55,836 nucleotides of DNA from positions 1 through 55,836 of the forward strand of contig CAZNSG010000201.1 of assembly GCA_964575715.1 (NCBI GenBank). The letters run 5' to 3'. Both the position numbers and the translations under genes were made by a program. Below are positions 7,348 through 12,881 of the stretch, one piece after another (position 1 is the first letter of the stretch; every line of letters begins with the position of its first letter). This DNA is from PNAI01 sp964575715 (GTDB taxonomy: Bacteria; Pseudomonadota; Alphaproteobacteria; Rhizobiales; Xanthobacteraceae). The notes below the pieces were generated by a model. The model made no database searches and was not told the origin of the DNA. It saw only the letters and a program-made list of their open reading frames with translations.

Positions 7348-8367
7348 TCAATGCTTGGCCGCAACCGCCCGAACTCTTTGCAAGAGCGCGAGGACGTCCG
7401 GCTGATCTTTGGTTGTGTCGTCGCCGATGCTTTTTAGCAATTCCACCATCTTGGCGCGATCCTCAGGCGGCAGCATGCGAAACTCGCCGCCCATTTCGTT
7501 CCAAGTCTTGGTCAGCCCCTTGGTGAACTCCTTCTCCCATGCGTTGGTCTTGATTTGGGTCGCACGGCCGGTATCAACCACGATCTTGCGCAAATCCGGC
7601 GGCAGCTTGTCGAGCCAGACCTTGCTGACCACCGCGAGCGAGACCAGCATCGTGTCGTTGGTTATCGTGATCACCTTGACGACGTCGTTGAACTTGAACG
7701 CGACAAAAACCGAAGTGCCGCTCATGGTGCCGTCGATGACGCCGCGCTGCAGCGAAGGGAGAACTTCGTTCAACGGCATCGGTACCGCCGTGGCGCCCAG
7801 CCGGCGCATTTTCTCGCGTTCCATCGCGGTCGCGTTGACGCGAAGCTTCTTGCCGGCGAAGTCGGACAACCGGAGGATCGGATTCTTGGCCGCGTAATTG
7901 GAGGAGCCCAGGCCGAAAGTTCCAAGCCCTATGAGGCCCTTGGGCTCGCCCAGAGTGAGGATATGCTCGTTGATCGCCGCATCGAGCACCGTCGCCGAGG
8001 CGTGATCGTTGTCCCGAAACAGCATCGGCGCGCTGAAGACGCCATAGCGTGGATCGACGCCGACATAGAAGTCAGCCGGCCCGATATACGCTTCGATGGT
8101 GCCGAGCAACAGCCCATCGATCATGCGCGGGATCGGTCCGAGTTCGCTGCGCGGGTAAACTCCGACCTCGATCCGACCGCCGGAAGCTTTTTCCACGGCT
8201 TCCTTATAGAATTTGATGTACTGGTGCTGGCTTTCATTGAACGTGGCAGTGTCGAATTTCATGACAAAATCCGCCGCCGCCGCCGGCGCGATCGGCGCAA
8301 TGGTTATGAGTGCGATCACGGCAAGATAATTTATCAGACGGCACATCAGCTCGACTGTCTTGGTCAT
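7348..8367 (-). CDS. dctP: TRAP transporter solute-binding protein DctP
   Basis: A 339-residue periplasmic receptor with a signal peptide (LAVIALITIAPIAPAAAAD) and TRAP-receptor features: FVMKFDTATFNESQHQYIKF at the mature N-terminus, FYKEAVEKASGGRIEVGVYP, and the ligand arginine region FAGKKLRVNATAMEREKM. Later come LPSLQRGVIDGTMSG and KVWLDKLPPDLRKIV. DctP proteins usually bind organic acids. It is the first gene of a dctPQM operon, 122 bases upstream of dctQ. Confidence 0.92.
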   Translation of the reverse strand: MTKTVELMCRLINYLAVIALITIAPIAPAAAADFVMKFDTATFNESQHQYIKFYKEAVEKASGGRIEVGVYPRSELGPIPRMIDGLLLGTIEAYIGPADFYVGVDPRYGVFSAPMLFRDNDHASATVLDAAINEHILTLGEPKGLIGLGTFGLGSSNYAAKNPILRLSDFAGKKLRVNATAMEREKMRRLGATAVPMPLNEVLPSLQRGVIDGTMSGTSVFVAFKFNDVVKVITITNDTMLVSLAVVSKVWLDKLPPDLRKIVVDTGRATQIKTNAWEKEFTKGLTKTWNEMGGEFRMLPPEDRAKMVELLKSIGDDTTKDQPDVLALLQRVRAVAAKH

Positions 8368-8561
8368 GACGTTTCCCCCTTGTCTCCGATGCAGGTTCGC
8401 AATTTATGAACTTGCCTGAGCCTGCTTTCGGCTTCAGGCTATCAAATATGTTACGCACTTGCCAGTGCGGCAGAGCCTACTCCCGCGCCTCGCCTTGTTC
8501 ACGCGCGCTCGAATTTTCCACGGCGGTGAGCCATAATCACGCCGACTTAGGTGTGGCAACC

Positions 8562-9779
8562 ATGCCAGACAAAATCTCAGGAACGCTGCGGCGCACGCTC
8601 GGGCTGCCGCTGCTGGTGCTCTACGGCACCGGCATCACGGTCGGAGCCGGCATTTATGTCTTGATCGGCTCGGTGGCGGGGCATGCTGGAACCTACGCGC
8701 CGTGGGCATTCGCGTTCGCCGCGCTGGTGATGGCGCTCACCGTCGGCTCCTATGCCGAGCTGTGCACGCGCTTTCCGGTGAGCGCGGGCGAGGCCGCCTA
8801 CATCCGGGCGGCATTCGGCTCGCGGCTGCTTTCCACGCTCACCGGCCTGCTCACAATTGCCGTTGGCGTGATCTCGTCGGCGACGGTGAGCCTGGGGGCG
8901 GCCGGCTATATCCAGCAATTCGTCGATCTGCCGCAAAGTCTGATCGTGTTGATCGTGGTGATCGCGCTCGGCCTGGTGGCGTCCTGGGGAATTCTGGAAT
9001 CGGTGCTGCTCGCGAGCCTGTTCACGCTGATCGAAGTGGGCGGGCTGCTCATCATCATTGTCGCGGCGGCGCGGGCCGATGTGCCGGCGGCCGCCGTGCT
9101 GCTCGATCTTCCGCCGCTGGAATTCGCCGCCCTGTCCGGTATCGCGTTCGCCAGCCTGCTGGCGTTCTTCGCCTTCATCGGCTTTGAGGGTCTGGTCAAT
9201 GTGGTGGAAGAAGCCAAAACGCCGCACCGGGATATGCCCATCGCCATGGCGCTCACGCTGGCGATCACCACTGTGCTCTACATGGCGATTGCCGCCATCG
9301 CGGTGGCGGCGGTGCCGGCGGCGAGGCTGGCGGAATCGTCGGCGCCGCTGAGCCTGGTGTTCCAGGATGTGGCGCGGGTGAGCCCGGCCACCATCAGCGC
9401 CATCGCCATCGTCGCCACGCTCAACACCATCCTGGCCGAAATGACCATGGCGGCGCGCGTGATCTACGGCATGGCGCGGCAGGGCGATCTGCCGCGCATG
9501 ATGGGCGATGTGCATGCCAAGACCGCGACGCCGCTGCGTGCGACCGCGATCATCGTCGTGGTGGTGCTGGCGCTGGCCATGACGATTCCATTTATCCGGC
9601 TGGCGGAATCGACCTCGATCGCGACGCTGGTGGTGTTCGCGCTGGTCAACATCGCGCTGCTGCGGCTGCGCTGGAAAGGCGCGCCGGCGCACGGAAATGT
9701 CTTTCGGGTTCCGCTGTGGGTTCCGATCGCGGGGCTAGCGACCTGCCTGCTCATGATCGGCAGCGCGGCGTTGGGGTGA
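8562..9779 (+). CDS. APC-family amino acid permease
   Basis: A 405-residue integral membrane protein. The first segment carries the APC signature LLVLYGTGITVGAGIYVLIG; later blocks are FAFIGFEGLVNVVEEAKTPH, where the conserved glutamates of this family lie, and MTMAARVIYGMARQGDLPRM. About 11-12 hydrophobic segments are seen. It should be a proton- or sodium-coupled transporter of amino acids or amines; the substrate is not assignable. The start at 8562 is chosen over 8406 because homologues begin just before the first helix. It stands alone, divergent from dctP. Confidence 0.88.
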   Translation: MPDKISGTLRRTLGLPLLVLYGTGITVGAGIYVLIGSVAGHAGTYAPWAFAFAALVMALTVGSYAELCTRFPVSAGEAAYIRAAFGSRLLSTLTGLLTIAVGVISSATVSLGAAGYIQQFVDLPQSLIVLIVVIALGLVASWGILESVLLASLFTLIEVGGLLIIIVAAARADVPAAAVLLDLPPLEFAALSGIAFASLLAFFAFIGFEGLVNVVEEAKTPHRDMPIAMALTLAITTVLYMAIAAIAVAAVPAARLAESSAPLSLVFQDVARVSPATISAIAIVATLNTILAEMTMAARVIYGMARQGDLPRMMGDVHAKTATPLRATAIIVVVVLALAMTIPFIRLAESTSIATLVVFALVNIALLRLRWKGAPAHGNVFRVPLWVPIAGLATCLLMIGSAALG

Positions 9780-9841
9780 GGGGCCCCATGTGCAAGCGAA
9801 AACAATTCTCGGCGTCGGCAAACGTTTTCTCCGCGCCTCAG

Positions 9842-9880
9842 TTTTAGAAAAACAAAGCAGCCGGACCGAACCGGCTGCTT
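9842..9880 (-). terminator. Rho-independent terminator
   Basis: The arms AAGCAGCCGG (9855-9864) and CCGGCTGCTT (9871-9880) are perfectly complementary with a six-base loop. On the minus strand the hairpin is followed by a T-rich run (TTTGTTTTTC). It would terminate transcripts from the secreted-protein gene at 9916-10275. Confidence 0.85.
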
Positions 9881-9915
9881 CAATTCTGCATCGCAATTGC
9901 GGTGTATGGCAGATG

Positions 9916-10275
9916 TCAGAACGTGAATCGCATTGTCTGACGATCGAAATTTGCCTTCTCCGCGAAGGTCAGGGGCTTCGCCGCGCGCGGCGACGTTGCA
10001 GTTGCACGGGCAACGCGGACGGTTTGCTCGAGGAACGGATACCGGTCCCCAATTATGTGCTCAGGCACTTCGTTGGTGTACAGATCGAGTTTGGCGGCTT
10101 GCCGAACCGCAGCGTTCCTGGTCGCAACGCGCCCCGTTGGGGCAGGCCGGTCAACCTTTACGAGAAACGAATATCGGTCTCCGAGTCTGTGCTCGGGCTC
10201 TTCGTAAGCGAACGCAGACGAAGCCCCACCGACAATGAGCAGGGCGGAAAGGGCGATGATTGATTTGTTGAGCAT
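9916..10275 (-). CDS. Secreted protein with two xPEHxxGDRYxFL motifs
   Basis: I do not recognise this 119-residue protein. It has a clear signal peptide (IIALSALLIVGGASSAFAYE), so it is exported. The mature part carries an internal repeat: EPEHRLGDRYSFL near the new N-terminus and VPEHIIGDRYPFL about 45 residues later. A perfect terminator follows the gene and a purine-rich site precedes the start, so it is a self-standing expressed unit. Its coding frame is minus strand; open frames on the plus strand lack such features. Confidence 0.7.
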   Translation of the reverse strand: MLNKSIIALSALLIVGGASSAFAYEEPEHRLGDRYSFLVKVDRPAPTGRVATRNAAVRQAAKLDLYTNEVPEHIIGDRYPFLEQTVRVARATATSPRAAKPLTFAEKANFDRQTMRFTF

Positions 10276-10577
10276 GGTCGTATCTCCGATGAAGAGGTGA
10301 GCGCCATGCCCACCGTGATTTGTATTTCGTTTGAGTGTCGCTTGCGGTTACACCGCTGACTTCACAAAAACGTGTTCACGTTTGCAAATGCGTTCACAAA
10401 TTTTGTCGAGCTATCGAGAACTGGTTGTTGCCCCGAATTATCGTGCTGTATCGAATGATCTGGCGGTTCCATCTTCGCTCGGGAAATGCTTAATGAGCGG
10501 GATCTGTGGCGAAACGTCCATGATTTCAGCGGCGTGGTCAAACGCAAGACCGGAAAAAGCACGGTGGCGCGCTTGGT
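10276..10577. other. Intergenic stretch without a convincing gene
   Basis: The 302 bases between the secreted-protein gene and higA hold no gene I can support. Short open frames exist on both strands but lack ribosome-binding sites and recognisable composition. The stretch is lower in GC than its surroundings, and no further copy of the uvrD tail was found in it. Confidence 0.5.
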
Positions 10578-10922
10578 TCATGCGGACGCGGCGTTGAACG
10601 TGATCCGTCCGGCTCCTGCCGTTTTCCTGCGGCGAGGCCGCAAGGTGATTTCGACATCCTGATCGAACGCGGTCAGCATCCGCATCAGCCGTTCCAAGGA
10701 AAAGCCTTGGAAGTGGCCGCGCAAAATATTCGATAGGTCTGGTTGCTTGATGCCGGCCAGCTTGGATGCGGCGGACTGCGTGAGCCTTCGCGCCTTGATG
10801 AGCCGATGAAGCTGCACGACCAGAGCGGCTTTAAGCTGGTGCTCCTCGGCGTTTGGAAGGCCAAGATCAGCGAAAATATTTCCGCTGCCGATTTCGTGGG
10901 TTGGCAACGCCTTTTTGCTCAT
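10578..10922 (-). CDS. higA: HigA-type antitoxin, XRE/HTH_37 family (outer module)
   Basis: A 114-residue protein with an N-terminal extension (GSGNIFADLGLPNAEEHQLK) and a helix-turn-helix: LIKARRLTQSAASKLAGIKQ then PDLSNILRGHFQGFSLERL. This is the HigA-2/HTH_37 type of antitoxin that normally follows a Gp49-like toxin. Its ATG overlaps the toxin stop codon (10919-10922, ATGA), so the pair is translationally coupled. The C-terminus is basic (LRPRRRKTAGAG). The module is the outermost of the cargo units stacked behind uvrD. Confidence 0.85.
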   Translation of the reverse strand: MSKKALPTHEIGSGNIFADLGLPNAEEHQLKAALVVQLHRLIKARRLTQSAASKLAGIKQPDLSNILRGHFQGFSLERLMRMLTAFDQDVEITLRPRRRKTAGAGRITFNAASA

Positions 10923-11296
10923 GAGCGGGGTTCCTTGGTTGCTCTGTGAATGATTTCAGCCTGACGTAAGCGCTGTTTGATCAAATCGAGATGCCGCTTT
11001 GGAGTGGCAATCCCCCTGGTGGCTTTTTTCTGGAAAGTATGGAGGACATACAGCACACCCTCGAAGCGAACCGAGTAAACGGCGCGATAGGTGTCGCCGT
11101 CGAAGTTATCGCGTATCTCAAAAACGCCGCTTCCGAAACCCTTCAAAGGCTTGGCGCCAGTCGGATGTTCCCCGAGTTTCGCTTCGAAAAGCACTTGCCC
11201 GATCTCACGTCGGGCAGCTGCGGGAAACGCCCGCAAGTCGCGTCGGCTAGAGCCGACAAACACTGCTGGCTTGAGAACGCGGAGCAGCTCGTTCAC
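10919..11296 (-). CDS. higB: HigB-type toxin, Gp49-like (PF05973-type; outer module)
   Basis: A 125-residue toxin. Family blocks are KPAVFVGSSRRDLRAFP, REIGQVLFEAKLG, KPLKGFGSGVFEIRDNFDGD and the strands TYRAVYSVRFEGVLYVLHTF followed by QKKATRGIATPKRHLDLI. Such toxins are ribosome-dependent mRNA endonucleases of the RelE superfamily. The gene precedes its antitoxin, the usual HigBA order. A candidate promoter and palindromic operator lie directly upstream (11302-11331), with the predicted transcript start at or next to the ATG. A degraded uvrD tail lies just before the promoter. Confidence 0.85.
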   Translation of the reverse strand: MNELLRVLKPAVFVGSSRRDLRAFPAAARREIGQVLFEAKLGEHPTGAKPLKGFGSGVFEIRDNFDGDTYRAVYSVRFEGVLYVLHTFQKKATRGIATPKRHLDLIKQRLRQAEIIHRATKEPRS

Positions 11297-11301
11297 TGGG
11301 T

Positions 11302-11331
11302 TATAGTAATTATACTATAGTCCTGTGTCAA
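11302..11331 (-). promoter_or_regulatory. Promoter and operator of the outer higBA
   Basis: On the minus strand TTGACA (11331-11326) is followed by a 17-base spacer and TACTAT (11308-11303). The palindrome TATAGTA-ATTA-TACTATA (11302-11319) has perfect 7-base arms and overlaps the spacer and the -10 element, as expected of an autorepressor site. The ATG (11296) is only six bases past the -10, which predicts a leaderless mRNA. Confidence 0.65.
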
Positions 11332-11342
11332 GGCCGATAGCC

Positions 11343-11383
11343 TCACACCCTCTCCATAAAATTCTCCACCACGCGATCCCCCG
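11343..11383 (-). repeat. Degraded third copy of the uvrD 3' tail
   Basis: On the minus strand it encodes AGDRVVENFMERV and a TGA stop (11343-11345), matching AGEKRVVDSFVERV at the end of the complete uvrD with conservative changes. At the nucleotide level CTCACACCC, CTCCA and TCCACCACGCG are shared at identical spacing. It begins directly after the stop codon of the transglutaminase-like gene (11392) and precedes the outer higBA promoter. Confidence 0.75.
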
Positions 11384-11391
11384 CCCAAACT

Positions 11392-12084
11392 CTACAAGAA
11401 CTCCTGCGGAATTTCCGTCCACTTTTGCCGGCCGCGGTAGAACAGCGGCTTCTTGCCGTGCTGTTCGCGGTACGCCAGATAGCGCGCGCGCATGTTGCGC
11501 AAACGCGCGCGCGGCATTTTGATGCGCTTGTGGTGTAGCTTTATCAGCGCGCGTTCGAGCGCCCAGAGGTTCTTCCTGGAAAATCTCCAATCGATTTTTT
11601 CATACCGGCGCAGATCGACATGCGCAAAACCCTCGATGCAGCCTGTGGCGTCGACATATTCATCGAGATAGCTCGCCACCAGTGCGCGCAGCGAGCGGAA
11701 CGCCGCCTTGCGTCCATGCAATCCGGGATCGCGCGATCGTGCAACCGTGCCCCAGCGGCCGCGGCGGCGATACAGAAAGATGACATGATCGAGGTGGTCC
11801 TCCGATTCAAGGCTCAAGATGAGCGGCGGATAGCCGTGCTGCTCCAGGACGCAGGCCGCGAACAGAGCCGCCTCGGCGCAATGCGTGGTGCCGCGGCGGA
11901 CAACCTGGCGAAAGCTGCGCAGCGTCTCGCCGCGGCGCGGGTGCTCGATGTTGTAGGGCAGGCGATTGAGGAAGCGCTGCACCAGGATTGGCGTGCGTAG
12001 CCGCGCGATCAGGCGTTGCTCGGCTTTGGTGAATGCGGCGAGCGGAGGCGGCGCGGGCATCATCGATGGCGGCTTGCCTCTCAC
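11392..12084 (-). CDS. Transglutaminase-like cysteine protein (uncharacterised)
   Basis: A protein of up to 230 residues. The segment RRGTTHCAEAALFAACVLEQ, then DHLDHVIFLYRRRGRWGTVA and RSRDPGLHG, resembles the Cys-His-Asp arrangement of transglutaminase-like folds; the Cys is followed by an alanine-rich helix as in that family. Whether it is a peptidase, amidase or inactive is not shown. The C-terminal third is basic (KIKMPRARLRNMRARYL). The longest form starts with GTG at 12084, whose GTGA overlaps the stop codon of the second uvrD tail. ATG starts at 12063 and 12060 are equally possible. It lies between two uvrD tails, like the HigBA cargo next to it. Confidence 0.65.
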   Translation of the reverse strand: MRGKPPSMMPAPPPLAAFTKAEQRLIARLRTPILVQRFLNRLPYNIEHPRRGETLRSFRQVVRRGTTHCAEAALFAACVLEQHGYPPLILSLESEDHLDHVIFLYRRRGRWGTVARSRDPGLHGRKAAFRSLRALVASYLDEYVDATGCIEGFAHVDLRRYEKIDWRFSRKNLWALERALIKLHHKRIKMPRARLRNMRARYLAYREQHGKKPLFYRGRQKWTEIPQEFL

Positions 12085-12179
12085 ACCCGCTCCACGAACG
12101 AATCCACCACGCGCTTTTCGCCGGCACGGTCGAAGGCGATGGTGAGCTTGTTGCCGTCGGCGGCCGTCATGTCGCTGTT
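12081..12179 (-). repeat. Second copy of the uvrD 3' tail
   Basis: These 99 bases match 12882-12980 without gaps and with few differences. They encode DGNKLTIAFDRAGEKRVVD followed by SFVERV and a TGA (12081-12083). The start of the homology coincides with the TAA stop codon of higA (12179-12181), so cargo and tail abut. Differences such as NSDMTAADG for NGDVTAVDG indicate a diverged copy, not a recent duplication. Confidence 0.92.
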
Positions 12180-12502
12180 TACGCCATCGAAGCGTACTTC
12201 AGCAATGCCCGGCGCGCGGCTTTGGGCTCCGTCTTGATCACCGCGATCAATGCGCGCGCCGCGCCCGAGGGCGTGCGCGTGCCCAGCTCCCATTTGCGCA
12301 CGGTGCCGACGCCGGTGCCGATGAACGAGGCGAACTCGCGCTGCGTGAGGCCAAGCTTGAGCCGCGCTTCGCGTGCGTCGGTTTCCTTCGGCGTGACGCG
12401 ATGCGCGATCGCGCGTGTCGGCTTTCCCGCTGCATAGTCGATCGCTTCGCGCAAGCTCGCGCGGATGTCGTCGGCGAGCCGTCTTTTCATTTTCTTCGCC
12501 AT
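12179..12502 (-). CDS. higA: HigA/NadS-type antitoxin, XRE family (inner module)
   Basis: A 107-residue antitoxin starting MAKKMKRRLADDIRASLREA. Its C-terminal half is a helix-turn-helix: ARLKLGLTQREFASFIG then TGVGTVRKWELGTRTPSGAA. This N-terminal extension plus C-terminal XRE domain is the layout of the HigA/NadS antitoxins that pair with PF06296-like toxins. It overlaps the toxin gene by 16 bases. Its stop codon touches the first base of the second uvrD tail, leaving no spacer between cargo and tail. Confidence 0.88.
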   Translation of the reverse strand: MAKKMKRRLADDIRASLREAIDYAAGKPTRAIAHRVTPKETDAREARLKLGLTQREFASFIGTGVGTVRKWELGTRTPSGAARALIAVIKTEPKAARRALLKYASMA

Positions 12503-12834
12503 TGTGATACCAGCTCCTTTACCAAACCAGAGAACTCGCGTTTTTCCGCCGCGGTCAGATCGCCCTTCTCGTTTTTCGCATAGATGGCGAGAAGAAAAAT
12601 CGGAACGCTGGCGTCATGGAAGTAGTAGATGACCCGCGCGCCGCCCCGCTTGCCATGACCGCCGCGGCCGATGCGAACCTTGCGCAGTCCGCCCGTGCCC
12701 GGAATCACGTCGCCGCAAGCGGGTTCGTAGGCGACGAGATCGATGACGGCTTCCTGCTCATCGCCGGAGAGCAATTGGTCGGCGCGGCGGCGGTAGCCGG
12801 CAAGCTCGAGCACCGAGACAGGACGCCCAGGCAT
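12487..12834 (-). CDS. higB: HigB-type toxin, RelE-like (PF06296-type; inner module)
   Basis: A 115-residue RelE-like toxin. Landmarks are YRRRADQLLSGDEQEAVIDL, GDVIPGTGGLRKVRIGRG, GARVIYYFHDASVPIFLLAI and YAKNEKGDLTAAEKREF, the usual signature of this family. Relatives cleave mRNA at the ribosome. It is followed by its antitoxin with a 16-base overlap. The start at 12834 lies 47 bases after the uvrD stop codon and just below a good promoter with a palindromic operator. It belongs to a different toxin family from the outer higB, so the two modules are separate acquisitions. Confidence 0.88.
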   Translation of the reverse strand: MPGRPVSVLELAGYRRRADQLLSGDEQEAVIDLVAYEPACGDVIPGTGGLRKVRIGRGGHGKRGGARVIYYFHDASVPIFLLAIYAKNEKGDLTAAEKREFSGLVKELVSQWRRK

Positions 12835-12839
12835 TTTGC

Positions 12840-12868
12840 AATGTACCCCATTGGGGTTCTCCTGTCAA
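12840..12868 (-). promoter_or_regulatory. Promoter and operator of the inner higBA
   Basis: TTGACA (12868-12863), a 17-base spacer and TACATT (12845-12840) lie on the minus strand. The palindrome ACCCC-ATT-GGGGT (12845-12857) occupies the spacer. The higB ATG (12834) is five bases below the -10, so the mRNA would be leaderless or nearly so. The -35 begins 13 bases after the uvrD stop codon. Confidence 0.65.
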
Positions 12869-12881
12869 TACGGGAGAAACC

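Noticed and set aside
10331..10597. Plus- and minus-strand open frames between the secreted-protein gene and higA, including one reading KRKTGKSTVARLVHADAA
   Set aside because: They overlap the higA 3' end, lack a start with a ribosome-binding site and match no family I know. A remnant of older cargo cannot be excluded, but nothing supports it.
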